DNA of 64,000 nt from Ardenticatenaceae bacterium (GTDB lineage: Bacteria; Chloroflexota; Anaerolineae; Promineifilales; Promineifilaceae). Below the pieces are notes generated by a model. It made no database searches. It was not told the DNA's origin and saw nothing but the letters and a program-made list of their open reading frames with translations. Shown one piece after another: positions 16,091-24,944 of this stretch (position 1 is its first letter; every line of letters starts with the position of its first letter). The stretch spans positions 62,001 through 126,000 of the forward strand of contig JACKBV010000004.1 in NCBI GenBank assembly GCA_020634315.1. Direction: 5' to 3'. The translations under genes were made by a program, and so were the position numbers.

Positions 16091-19000
16091 ATGCAACGCA
16101 ACCACTGGCTTACCGTTCTCTTTTTGCTTTTGGCCGTCCTTGCCCTGTTGGGCATGGGCACACGCAAAACCCAACAAGACTTCCTCACGCGTGGCATCCC
16201 CGATGGGCTGCCGGAACCAGTCAATTACGGCTTGCCCACTTTAGGGCTTAACGTCTATTTGCAACAGTACAGCGACGCCGAATTAACCGCCAACCTGGAG
16301 GCCATTGCCGCCAGCGGCGTCCAATGGCTCAAGCAGCCCTTTTACTACAGCCCAGACTTTGATTGGGAAGCAAGTGATAGATTGGTAACGGCCGTTACCG
16401 CCCACCATTTTCACCTCGTCCCTCTCCTCGACGGCAGCCCCGCCGACAACTTCGCCCCCATTCCGCCAGCCGCCTTTGCCGCATGGGTCAAAGCATTTGC
16501 CACTCGCTATGCCGACCAACTCCAGTTTTACATCATTTGGGACGAGCCAAACATCACCACCCATTGGGGCAACCAACCGGTCAACCCCATCGAATATGCG
16601 GCACTGCTAACAGCCGCAGCCGCCGCCATCCGCGCCGCGGACAGCGATGCCGTCATCGTCGCCGCGCCGTTAGCCCCAACCAGAGAAACCGGCCCCGACA
16701 ATCTGGCCGACCCGCTCTATTTGCAGCGCCTCTACGAAGCAGGAGCGGCCTCCGCCTTTGACATTGTCGCTGGCAAACCGTATGGCTTTGATACCAGCCC
16801 CGATGACCGGCGCACAGATTTGGATGTGCTTAATTTCAGCCGCGCTATCTTGCTACGCGAAGTAATGATGCGTAACGGCGATAGTGGCAAGGCGCTCTGG
16901 GCGGGCAACTGGGGCTGGAACAGTTTGCCCGCTAACTGGTCAGGTGCAAAATCCATTTGGGGTGAAGTCAGCGCCGCACAGCGGGCGAGTTGGACAGTGA
17001 CTGGCTTGCAGCGTGCCCAACAAGAATGGCCCTGGATGGGCGTTATGTTCCTCGAAAACTGGGAACCCGACGCCACGGCAAATGATCCCCATTGGGGATT
17101 CAGCGTCAAAAATGAAATCGGCCGTTGGCCGTTGGCAGCTAACAAGCAGGCGCTAACCACCCAGCTTCACGCGCCTGCCGCGCCCGGCTTTCATCTTGCC
17201 GACCCCAACGATCCGGCACAGGTTTACGTTGGCGGATGGGAATTCTCGCCTGAATTTGGCGCAGACATCAGCGAACCGGCAGGCGATGAGCCGCCAGATG
17301 AAGTGACCTTCACCTTTTGGGGAACAGATGTGGGGCTGCGTGTGCGCCGCGCCAACTTCCGCGCACGGCTTTATGTGACCGTAGATGGACAACCCGCCAA
17401 TGCCCTCCCCCGCGATGAAAATGGCAGTATGCTTATTCTCACCGCGGCCGACCCCGCCGAGGATTATCTCGCCATTGAGCCGATTGCCACCCATTTGGAG
17501 CCAGGTGCCCACACGATACACATCACGGCATCGCGCGGTTGGGATCAATGGGCGCTCAATGGTTTTAGCGTGGCTTATCACCCGCCCGACAGTGTGTATC
17601 GCTGGGGAATGGGATTGTTGGCAGTGACGGCCGTTTCCTTTCTCTTCCTGGCTATACGAACTGGGCGACGGGCAACCTGGTCTTTTTTGCGCCGCCGCTA
17701 CGCACAGCTTGAACAATGGGCACAGTTAGCGATAACGGCCGTTTTTGCGGCCATTGTCGCGCTCACCGGCTGGCTCACCTGGAGCGCCCCGGTGGAAGGC
17801 ATCTATCGCCGCCTGGGGGATGCAGGGCAGTTGGCGTTGACAGCAGGAACGGCCGTTCTCTTCTACGTCTCGCCCACCTTCCTCATCTACATAGTTGCCC
17901 TGGTCATTCTCTTTATCTTGCTCTCCTTGCGTCCCGCCTGGGGCTTAGCCCTCATCGCCTTCAGCTTCCCCTTTTACGTGCTGCCCAAGCCAATACTCGG
18001 CTACCTTTTTTCGCCCATAGAAATTTTCACACTCGTCACATTTGCCGCCACTATCACCCACAAACTATTCACCATTCGCAAACCACGCCCCAACAACCAA
18101 CCACGAATCACCGATTACCGCTCACCGATTACCGCTCACCGATTACCGATTACCGATTACGCCGTTCTCACATTCACCCTTGTCGCCACCCTCTCGCTGC
18201 TCTTCACGGCGCGGCTGGATGTGGCAAGCAACGAGTGGCGCGTCATCATCCTCGAACCGGCGCTGTTTTACTTGATGCTGCGGCAGCTGCGCCTGAGTCG
18301 GGAAGAAATGTGGGTGATTCTTGATGCCTTTGTCTTGGGAGGCGTCACGGTAGCCGGATATGGTTTGTGGCAAGTGGCCTTTGATCGCACAGCGTTGATC
18401 ACCGCCGAAGGGGGATTGCTGCGCCTGAAATCGGTATTTGGCTCACCGAACAATGTCGGGTTGTATTTGGGGCGCATTTTGCCATTGTTGGCGGCGACAA
18501 TGCTGCTAGGACAGGGAATGGAGGCGCGGCGTCGTTGGGCATACACGGCGGCCATTTTACCTGTCGGCCTGGCGCTGCTGCTTAGTTTTAGCAAAGGGGC
18601 ACTCTTTTTGGGCATGCCTGCCGCGCTGCTGTTTGTGGGAGCAGTATGGTTGAAGAGAAACGGCCGTTCCCCCTGGCCCTGGCTGCTGGCAATCATCCTT
18701 GGTGGACTCAGCATCATCCTGGTGGCGCAGCAAATCCCGGCTCTGGCCGGTCGCCTGGACTTGACCGGGGCGACCGGCGTCTTCCGCCTGAACCTCTGGC
18801 AAGCCAGCATCAACATGTTCCGCGAACATCCGCTGTTTGGCGTCGGGCTGGACAATTTTCTTTATGCGTATCGCGGCCGTTATATTCTCGATGCCGCCTG
18901 GCAGGAGCCAAACCTGAATCATCCACACAATATTCTGCTTGATTTTGCTACGCGGCTCGGCTTGTTCGGGCTGCTCAGTGGCGGCTGGTTGTTGTGGCAG

Positions 19001-19207
19001 TTAGGCAGCACACTCAAACAAGCGTGGGCAACGGCCGATGCGGCATGGCAGCCGGTAATCGTTGGCTTCAGCGGTGCCTTCATCGCCATGCTGGCGCACG
19101 GTCTGGTAGATCACAGTTTTTTCCTGGTAGACCTTGCTTTCATCTTTTACCTGATGTTGGCAACGGCCGTTTGGCTGACGCACACAAACCATCCCTCATC
19201 CGCGTAA
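16091..19207 (+). CDS. Glycosidase-like / O-antigen ligase-type membrane fusion protein
   Basis: About 1038 residues. After an N-terminal signal-anchor, residues about 40-380 resemble a TIM-barrel glycoside hydrolase of the cellulase/beta-galactosidase clan ('FYIIWDEPNITTHWG', 'GVMFLENWEPDA'). Residues about 390-500 are beta-rich. Two helices and then a polytopic domain (about 600-1035) end in the Wzy/WaaL-type loop 'FGVGLDNFLYAYRG' and 'NHPHNILLDFATRLGLFGL'. It may ligate or polymerise surface glycan and trim or bind it with the same chain. The ATG at 16091 directly precedes the signal-anchor. A tandem ATTACCG-rich repeat lies inside the coding region at 18107-18160. Confidence 0.75.
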   Translation: MQRNHWLTVLFLLLAVLALLGMGTRKTQQDFLTRGIPDGLPEPVNYGLPTLGLNVYLQQYSDAELTANLEAIAASGVQWLKQPFYYSPDFDWEASDRLVTAVTAHHFHLVPLLDGSPADNFAPIPPAAFAAWVKAFATRYADQLQFYIIWDEPNITTHWGNQPVNPIEYAALLTAAAAAIRAADSDAVIVAAPLAPTRETGPDNLADPLYLQRLYEAGAASAFDIVAGKPYGFDTSPDDRRTDLDVLNFSRAILLREVMMRNGDSGKALWAGNWGWNSLPANWSGAKSIWGEVSAAQRASWTVTGLQRAQQEWPWMGVMFLENWEPDATANDPHWGFSVKNEIGRWPLAANKQALTTQLHAPAAPGFHLADPNDPAQVYVGGWEFSPEFGADISEPAGDEPPDEVTFTFWGTDVGLRVRRANFRARLYVTVDGQPANALPRDENGSMLILTAADPAEDYLAIEPIATHLEPGAHTIHITASRGWDQWALNGFSVAYHPPDSVYRWGMGLLAVTAVSFLFLAIRTGRRATWSFLRRRYAQLEQWAQLAITAVFAAIVALTGWLTWSAPVEGIYRRLGDAGQLALTAGTAVLFYVSPTFLIYIVALVILFILLSLRPAWGLALIAFSFPFYVLPKPILGYLFSPIEIFTLVTFAATITHKLFTIRKPRPNNQPRITDYRSPITAHRLPITDYAVLTFTLVATLSLLFTARLDVASNEWRVIILEPALFYLMLRQLRLSREEMWVILDAFVLGGVTVAGYGLWQVAFDRTALITAEGGLLRLKSVFGSPNNVGLYLGRILPLLAATMLLGQGMEARRRWAYTAAILPVGLALLLSFSKGALFLGMPAALLFVGAVWLKRNGRSPWPWLLAIILGGLSIILVAQQIPALAGRLDLTGATGVFRLNLWQASINMFREHPLFGVGLDNFLYAYRGRYILDAAWQEPNLNHPHNILLDFATRLGLFGLLSGGWLLWQLGSTLKQAWATADAAWQPVIVGFSGAFIAMLAHGLVDHSFFLVDLAFIFYLMLATAVWLTHTNHPSSA
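18107..18160. repeat. In-gene tandem ATTACCG repeat
   Basis: TCACCGATTACCGC and ACCGATT units repeat about five times and add residues of the 'ITDYRSPITAHRLPITDY' type, without breaking the frame, in a loop between membrane helices of the ligase-like domain. The units resemble the short ATTACG-type repeats often found between genes, so this looks like an intergenic-type repeat tolerated inside a gene. Confidence 0.7.
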
Positions 19208-19274
19208 CTTCCCCCATTTCCTGGGGTTTACTCTAACGGTAACGAAGGACAGCAAAGGCGAACGGCCTCATTTC

Positions 19275-19303
19275 TTGACCAAACTCATGAGTAAATCTAA
19301 AAT
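19275..19303 (+). promoter_or_regulatory. Putative promoter of acpP
   Basis: TTGACC (19275-19280), a 17-bp spacer and TAAAAT (19298-19303) lie about 46 bases upstream of the acpP ATG. Confidence 0.55.
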
Positions 19304-19349
19304 TATCCTTCGTTAGGCCGATGAACAATTCCCGTAAGGAGAGGATTTA

Positions 19350-19589
19350 ATGAGCGATACATTGGAACGCGTGACCGGAATTATTATAGAACTGCTTGGT
19401 GTAGAAAAAGAGGATATTACTCCCGAAAAAAGTTTCCGCGAAGATTTGGAAGCTGATTCCTTGGATCTGGTCGAATTGATTATGGCCTTTGAAGAAGAAT
19501 TCAACGGCGAAATTTCCGACGAAGAAGCACAGAAAATCACCACTGTCGGTGAAGCTGTGGTTTACATTGACACACACATGCGGGACTAA
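19350..19589 (+). CDS. acpP: Acyl carrier protein
   Basis: The 79-residue acidic protein has the ACP four-helix pattern and the phosphopantetheine attachment site in 'EADSLDLVELIMAFEEEF' (Ser of DSL). The length is normal. It carries growing acyl chains in type II fatty acid synthesis in the cytoplasm. TAAGGAGAGG upstream is a strong ribosome site. It is a single-gene unit with its own promoter-like sequence and a terminator at 19621. No other fab genes are adjacent, unlike the usual fabD-fabG-acpP-fabF order. Confidence 0.95.
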   Translation: MSDTLERVTGIIIELLGVEKEDITPEKSFREDLEADSLDLVELIMAFEEEFNGEISDEEAQKITTVGEAVVYIDTHMRD

Positions 19590-19620
19590 AGACCTGCACC
19601 CCCATCAAGCGCAAGAAATG

Positions 19621-19653
19621 AAGGACGATATCAACGTGGTATCGTCCTTTTTC
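19621..19653 (+). terminator. Rho-independent terminator of acpP
   Basis: AAGGACGATA pairs with TATCGTCCTT around a 9-nt loop, followed by a short T-run. The convergent membrane-protein gene ends just beyond. Confidence 0.85.
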
Positions 19654-19655
19654 GT

Positions 19656-20252
19656 TCAACTCAATTGACGCCTACGCAGTTTGGCAGCGGTAACGGCCGT
19701 TACCAGCAAATGCCCTGCTCCATTGAGCCATACCCCCAACCCAATGCCAATGGGCACGCCGAGCACATCGGTCAGATAGGGGCGCAATGTCAGATAGCGC
19801 CACGTGGGCAGCAAGACCCCAATCAGGCTCAGCGCCAACATCAACCAGGCGGCAACCTGCGGCCAACGATGCAGCACACGGCCCAATAGCGCCACAAACA
19901 CCACCAACCCAATCAACAACAAACGCAGCAGCCACTCGCTGGGCGGCTCGCCTAAAATCGCTTCGATGGCGGGAAAGGCAAGCAAGCTGACAGCGACGGC
20001 CACGCCACGCATAGCCCATGTCTGCCAGCGACGCGGCCAGGAAACAGTCCACAACGCCAGCAGCAGCCCCAAGGTGATGGGTGGCAAATAAAACAAATTA
20101 CGGCTGCCGCGCACCCCTAAAAATTTTATCCATTCGCCAATTTCAAAACCGAGGAATTGCAGCCCCACCGCTGGCCCTGGCAGCCAAACGGAAAGATAGC
20201 CAATGAAAACGGCCGTATATCCCACCACCAACAGCTGCTCCCCACGCCGCAT
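19656..20252 (-). CDS. Hypothetical multi-pass membrane protein
   Basis: The 198-residue protein has about six hydrophobic helices linked by short loops ('LGVRGSRNLFYLPP', 'TWRYLTLRPYLTDVLG'). I recognise no named family. The ATG at 20252 ('MRRGEQLL') shares its A with the TAA of the upstream ATPase gene, which favours it over the longer start at 20273 and suggests translational coupling. The layout of short helices without polar motifs gives no hint of transport or catalysis. Confidence 0.6.
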   Translation of the reverse strand: MRRGEQLLVVGYTAVFIGYLSVWLPGPAVGLQFLGFEIGEWIKFLGVRGSRNLFYLPPITLGLLLALWTVSWPRRWQTWAMRGVAVAVSLLAFPAIEAILGEPPSEWLLRLLLIGLVVFVALLGRVLHRWPQVAAWLMLALSLIGVLLPTWRYLTLRPYLTDVLGVPIGIGLGVWLNGAGHLLVTAVTAAKLRRRQLS

Positions 20253-21409
20253 TATGATTCCCGCTGCCCCCAAAACGCATGCATCGCATCATCTTCGCGT
20301 GCCTGCTCCGCAAAAAATTGCAGCAGATACTCACTGCGACGTTGGCGCAAAGCCAACAACGACACAGCCTGCACATCAGCCACTTCCGCCACATCCCGAC
20401 TATCGGCGGCGGCATGTGCCCGTGCCGCTTCAAACAACGTCATCTCTGCGCGATTCGACTCAATTTGCATATGCTTAATCAATTGCAAACCCAAATCACG
20501 CGCCGCCGGATCAATCCGCACACCCTGCAAGCGCTGACGTGCAGCCTCAATTTCCTCTGCCAGAGCGATTGTCTGGCTGGCAAACGCACCAGCAAATTGT
20601 TCCGGGCTGCGCCGATAAGAGGCGGCATGCTCATAAGCCTGGTAACGCAATTCCGGATCATCCAGGCCACGCACAATGGCCCGCAAGCCAAAACGATCCA
20701 TCAACTGTGGGCGCAGTTGTCCCTCTTCCGGATTCATCGAGCCAATAAGCACAAAACGGGAACGATAAGTCAGCTTGAGAGGCCCACGGCGCACTGTGTA
20801 GCTGCCCTGGGCTGCCGCATCAAGAATCGCATCAGTGATCGCATCATCCAACAAATTGACTTCGTCGATGTACAAAATATTGCCATCTGCATGCCCCAAA
20901 ATGCCGCGCTCTAAACGCACGCGCTGCTGCTCCAGAGCAACCCGTTCATTGATACCGCCGACCACATCCTCCAACCGCGCATTGAGCGGCAGCTCCAACA
21001 GACGCACCTTATCAATAATGGTCAACGGTTCTCCGTACGCAAATTTTTGGGCGCAATGTTCACAAATGCTGCCCATGCCTTCCGCTTCGGCAATTTCTTC
21101 GGTGCAGCCATTGACACACAAACTACGACGCACGTCGGGCAGCAAATCGGCAAGGGCGCGTACGGCCGTTGTTTTGGCGGTGCCACGAGGGCCAACCAGC
21201 AACACACCGCCAATTTGCGGGTTAATCAGGGACAGCAGCAGCGACAATTTCATTTCTTGCTGTCCCACAATTGCCAGAAACGGGAAAGGTTCGGCATCGG
21301 CCAACCCATGATCCGCATCGGGCATACGCATTATTTTTTGCGCCGGTGCCTGGCGCAAAATATCGAGCAAACGGGAACTACCGGGCGGGGATTGGGTCTC
21401 CTCGGTCAT
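20252..21409 (-). CDS. Magnesium-chelatase subunit I-like AAA+ ATPase
   Basis: About 385 residues. 'PFLAIVGQQEMKLSLLLSL' opens the domain. Walker A is 'GVLLVGPRGTAKTT' and Walker B 'NILYIDEVNLLDD'. The insert 'SRFVLIGSMNPEEGQLRPQL' and 'DRFGL' are the signature of BchI/ChlI-type chelatase ATPases. A Cys set around 'CVNGCTEEIAEAEGMGSICEHC' suggests a small metal site in the BchI-like insert. In photosynthetic relatives the subunit drives Mg insertion into protoporphyrin; here no D/H subunits or pigment genes are near, so a MoxR-like chaperone role is as likely. The start is ATG 21409; GTG 21424 is an alternative. Confidence 0.8.
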   Translation of the reverse strand: MTEETQSPPGSSRLLDILRQAPAQKIMRMPDADHGLADAEPFPFLAIVGQQEMKLSLLLSLINPQIGGVLLVGPRGTAKTTAVRALADLLPDVRRSLCVNGCTEEIAEAEGMGSICEHCAQKFAYGEPLTIIDKVRLLELPLNARLEDVVGGINERVALEQQRVRLERGILGHADGNILYIDEVNLLDDAITDAILDAAAQGSYTVRRGPLKLTYRSRFVLIGSMNPEEGQLRPQLMDRFGLRAIVRGLDDPELRYQAYEHAASYRRSPEQFAGAFASQTIALAEEIEAARQRLQGVRIDPAARDLGLQLIKHMQIESNRAEMTLFEAARAHAAADSRDVAEVADVQAVSLLALRQRRSEYLLQFFAEQAREDDAMHAFWGQRES

Positions 21410-21411
21410 GG

Positions 21412-21879
21412 TTATGGCTCGCACAGTTGCAGGCGCAGTTGACGGCGCTGCACAGCACGCTCGTAGCGTGCAATTTCATCGGGTGTTTCGCACAAAAGCG
21501 GGGGAACGGGTGTGGGACGGCCGTTTTCATCCAACGCCACATAAACAAAATGAGCCGTGTTGGTATGCGTCACTTTGCCGGTAATGACATCTTCGGCCGT
21601 GACAAGGACGCGCGTTTCCAACGAGGTACGCCCAACCCAGGTCACTTCGGCACTCACTGTCACCAAATTGCCAATGTGTACTGGGGAATGAAACGTCATC
21701 GAATCGACCGTGATGGTCACGGCCGGATGGCGGGCATGTTTTGTGGCGGTCATGCCGCCTGCTTCATCACACAATTTCATCAAGATGCCACCATGCACAT
21801 TACCGAGCATATTTGCATCCTGTGGTCCCATTAGTTGGGTCAACGTTACCCGTGATTCACTTACCGATTTTGCATTCAT
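21412..21879 (-). CDS. Hotdog-fold acyl-CoA thioesterase
   Basis: The 155-residue protein has the acyl-CoA hydrolase pattern of the YciA/BFIT group: 'GPQDANMLGNVHGGILMKLCDEAGG' with the N-x-x-G-x-x-H-G-G helix, and 'VDSMTFHSPVHIGNLV'. It would cleave acyl-CoA to fatty acid and CoA in the cytoplasm, probably as a hexamer in this family. The ATG at 21879 fits the normal family start; longer in-frame extension to 21981 is low-complexity and unlikely. It lies two bases upstream of the ATPase start. Confidence 0.85.
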   Translation of the reverse strand: MNAKSVSESRVTLTQLMGPQDANMLGNVHGGILMKLCDEAGGMTATKHARHPAVTITVDSMTFHSPVHIGNLVTVSAEVTWVGRTSLETRVLVTAEDVITGKVTHTNTAHFVYVALDENGRPTPVPPLLCETPDEIARYERAVQRRQLRLQLCEP

Positions 21880-21922
21880 ATATTCGTCTGTTGCCTGTAA
21901 TCCACATGAGCGGGCAGACAGG

Positions 21923-22273
21923 TTACTCCATGTCCGGCCGTGTATCGGAGATGTACATGAGTCGCTCTGGGAACTCCTCAAACAAGTCGATGATGGAATA
22001 GGGCAGCGCCGGTAGCAAAGGGGCTAACGGCATATTTGCGGGCATTTGCGGCCGTTCCGGGCGTGCCGGTGGGGTGAGGCGGTGGCGCTTTTCAGACATG
22101 CTGCGTTTGCGCAGCAAGCGTCTATCATTGCTGAGGAAACCGAGGTATGTACCACCGGCGTCGTATACCTCGCGGCCGACCACAAAGCCCAGCCACTCAC
22201 CATCCACATTGAATAAATTTCCCTGCTCAAAAACGGCAACCCATTCACCGTCACTTCTGTAAATTGGTACCAT
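21923..22273 (-). CDS. 4-fold beta flower domain-like small protein
   Basis: The first 60 residues consist of four short repeats of the type 'IYRSDGEWVAVFEQG', 'LFNVDGEWLGFVVG', 'EVYDAGGTYLGFLS', matching the 4-fold beta flower domain, a small all-beta fold of unknown function. The C-terminal half is Pro/Arg-rich and probably disordered. AAGGAG lies upstream of the ATG. It lies between the kinase gene and the thioesterase on the same strand. Confidence 0.65.
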   Translation of the reverse strand: MVPIYRSDGEWVAVFEQGNLFNVDGEWLGFVVGREVYDAGGTYLGFLSNDRRLLRKRSMSEKRHRLTPPARPERPQMPANMPLAPLLPALPYSIIDLFEEFPERLMYISDTRPDME

Positions 22274-22398
22274 CTCAACTCCTTTGGCTGCATTATAGTG
22301 GGGAATATGGCAAGCGCAAACAGTTCTAAGGCCGTTTCAAGCTCTAGCAAACGGGTAGATGACCTGATTTTTCGCAATCCAACAAGGCTGACAGCCAG

Positions 22399-24732
22399 TT
22401 ATGGCTTCTTTTCTGATAGTATCGCCACGCAACGAATGCCAACATTTTCGTGACAAATGTCGGGCGAGTAATAGAGGGTGGAATTATAGCGAGAAATGGT
22501 TTGGACGTATTTTTCAGGAAAGCTCCAGCTGCCGCCGCGCAAAGTACGGCCGATATTGCTCAACGAGCTGGTTGCCCATTCCCAAACGTTGCCGCAAATG
22601 TCGGCACAGCCATAAGGGCTGTCGCCTTGTGGCGAGAATGTGCCAACCGGTGTCAGATTGTCATGAAAGCCGCCAAAGTTGCATAACTCTGGCGTTGGCG
22701 GGTCGTCTCCCCAAGGATATAAACGGCCGTCTGTGCCACGCGCCGCCTTTTCCCATTCCAACTCGGTTGGCAGTCGTTTACCGGCCCATGCGGCATAGGC
22801 CAACGCATCTTGCCAACTGACCAAGACGACGGGGTAGTTGGCGCGATTTTTGGGAAATGTGCGTTTCTTTTGGTTCCAATTATGGAGAACGGCCGTTTCC
22901 AATTCTGAGTAAGGCACAGGATGATCTGGGTTTTCATCCAGAAACAGCTTGTACTCGGCATTCGTCACCAACGTGCGATCAATCCAAAACTCCGGCAGCG
23001 TCCGCTTCCGCTTTGCGCCACTAAAAACAAACTCGCCCGCCGCTACCCGTACCATCTCCTTGCCATCTTTGCGCCAGAGCAGGCAATTTTCATCCTGGAT
23101 AATAGCCGGCCCTAAGCGATGTGAAGCGCGTTCCACGAGCAAGGGAGCATAGGCCAAATCCGGCAGCAGTTGCAGCAAGGATTCGCCCACCGTCAAAGCA
23201 TCCAACCACTCGGTCTGCTCCATGGCAATGAGCAGCTTTTCATAGGCGGCAATCGCCTGTTGATACGTTTGCGCCATGTCTTGCGTTTGCTTCAAATCCT
23301 GCCGATATTGGTGAAACAGCTCTTCAAGCTGATGATAGCGGCGCAGGAGTGGCACCAAAACATGCAGCAGTCGTGTCACCGCTTCGCCATCACGGTAATC
23401 GAAACGGCCGTTTAACACCCCAATCCAGGCCAGCGCCGCATCCGCCCAATGATAAGACTCGCCGTGCGCCACCGCCTCGTGAAACAACTGTGCCCGGCGC
23501 AGTTCATCACGCGCCAACGCCAAGCGTTCCTGCACATTTTCATAAGTGGGATCACTCTCGCTAACTTTCTCGAATGCAGCTACGGCTACCGACCATTTGT
23601 CATCAGCAAGAGCTTGCTCGCCATCGGCAAACCATTCAGCACGTTGTCGCCGTGCTGTTTCCTCCGCATTTTCCCGCTCTAAACCGTGCATGGCTTCCGC
23701 CATCAAGGGCAGCACTTCAGAATGAGAACGATCTATTTGCATGATTTGCACACATAACGTCTGCAAACGCAGCCAATCTTCATGCTTACGCGCATCTTGC
23801 GCCTGCGCCAACAGCCGATCCAACGTTGTTAATGCCGCTTCACGTTGTCGCCGCGCTGTGGCAACCCCTTCCAGCGCTGCCACCATCGCGCTGGCGCTGG
23901 GATAGCGCTCGTCGGGCGGTTTAACAAGTGCCCGCAGCAGCACATCCACCAGGTCTGCATCCAGGTCTTGTACCAATTCCTCTGGAACTTGTGGCAGTTC
24001 ATGGGCATGAGCCAGCAGCAGGCTGGTTAAATCTCCCTCAAAGGGTGGCCGTCCAACCAACATTTCGTAAACCATGACGCCGAGTGCATACACATCGGTT
24101 AACGGCGTCACCGTTCCCCATCGCTTAGAATCAACTTGTTCCGGAGCAAGATAAGCGGGCGTGCCCAAAACGCCCCCTTTGGTCATGGTCAAGGTGCTGC
24201 TGGCGGCCAACGAGCGTACCAGACCAAAGTCTGTCAGCGTCAGAGTAAGATTGCTCGTCTCCCCTTCCAGCATGATGTTGGCCGGTTTCAAATCACGGTG
24301 TACCAATTGTCGCGCTTTCAGATGATCTAGTGCATCGGCTAACTGTCGCAGCAAATAGAGGGTTTCTTCCAGGTCAAGGCGACCGCCTTTGTCACGAAGA
24401 TACCGGCGCAAGGTACGGCCGTTTATCAAACGCATAGCCAGAAACAGCATGCCCTCCGCCTGACCAAAATCATAAATTGTAATGATGTGGGGATGGTGTA
24501 AAGACGCGGCAACACGCGCTTCTTGCTCAAAGCGGCGCAGCAAATCTTCATCTTGCGTATACACCCCGGCAATAACTTTAAGCGCCACTTCACGGCGCAT
24601 CCGTGTGTCACGGGCACGATACACCGTAGCAAAGCCGCCGCGGCCGATTTCCTCAACTAATTCGTATTTATCAATGCGTGTAATGCCAAGCTTTGGAGAG
24701 AGAAACAAGTGGTTTGTTGCCGCTTCAGACAT
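22399..24732 (-). CDS. Ser/Thr protein kinase with C-terminal FGE-sulfatase domain
   Basis: About 777 residues. The kinase domain (about 18-285) has the glycine loop 'IGRGGFATVYRA', the VAIK-type Lys in 'VALKVIAG', the catalytic loop 'HRDLKPAN' and 'DFG'. Residues about 290-530 are helical/coiled-coil, TPR-like. An FGE-sulfatase (SUMF1/EgtB-type) fold (about 550-777) contains 'FWIDRTLVTNAEYKLFLDENP', 'GNVWEW' and 'LRGGSW'. The FGE fold here is probably a ligand-binding C-type lectin-like module that tunes the kinase; no active-site Cys pair typical of true FGE is evident. ATG 24732 has GAGG upstream. It is the second FGE-fold protein in the window and the only intact one. Confidence 0.87.
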   Translation of the reverse strand: MSEAATNHLFLSPKLGITRIDKYELVEEIGRGGFATVYRARDTRMRREVALKVIAGVYTQDEDLLRRFEQEARVAASLHHPHIITIYDFGQAEGMLFLAMRLINGRTLRRYLRDKGGRLDLEETLYLLRQLADALDHLKARQLVHRDLKPANIMLEGETSNLTLTLTDFGLVRSLAASSTLTMTKGGVLGTPAYLAPEQVDSKRWGTVTPLTDVYALGVMVYEMLVGRPPFEGDLTSLLLAHAHELPQVPEELVQDLDADLVDVLLRALVKPPDERYPSASAMVAALEGVATARRQREAALTTLDRLLAQAQDARKHEDWLRLQTLCVQIMQIDRSHSEVLPLMAEAMHGLERENAEETARRQRAEWFADGEQALADDKWSVAVAAFEKVSESDPTYENVQERLALARDELRRAQLFHEAVAHGESYHWADAALAWIGVLNGRFDYRDGEAVTRLLHVLVPLLRRYHQLEELFHQYRQDLKQTQDMAQTYQQAIAAYEKLLIAMEQTEWLDALTVGESLLQLLPDLAYAPLLVERASHRLGPAIIQDENCLLWRKDGKEMVRVAAGEFVFSGAKRKRTLPEFWIDRTLVTNAEYKLFLDENPDHPVPYSELETAVLHNWNQKKRTFPKNRANYPVVLVSWQDALAYAAWAGKRLPTELEWEKAARGTDGRLYPWGDDPPTPELCNFGGFHDNLTPVGTFSPQGDSPYGCADICGNVWEWATSSLSNIGRTLRGGSWSFPEKYVQTISRYNSTLYYSPDICHENVGIRCVAILSEKKP

Positions 24733-24944
24733 CTGCAAACCTCAATGTCTCAGGCCAGTAACAAGAACAATCATGTAAAAAACGTCAACAAGACCTTTCT
24801 GATCTGCTCAACTATGAAAGTGCGTTGGTAACTTCTGACCCGGAAAAATCCCCAACTACCTGATTGTTCATTACCGATTTTATTACCTATACTCTAGCAT
24901 AAGGCCGCCAAATAATGAAGGGGCAAAATCGGCAGATCGTTATA

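Noticed and set aside
17849..17860. GAACGGCCGTTC as a further LexA box inside the ligase-like gene
   Set aside because: It fits GAAC-N4-GTTC only because the iterated palindrome happens to be flanked by G and C; it is deep inside a gene and has no promoter boxes.
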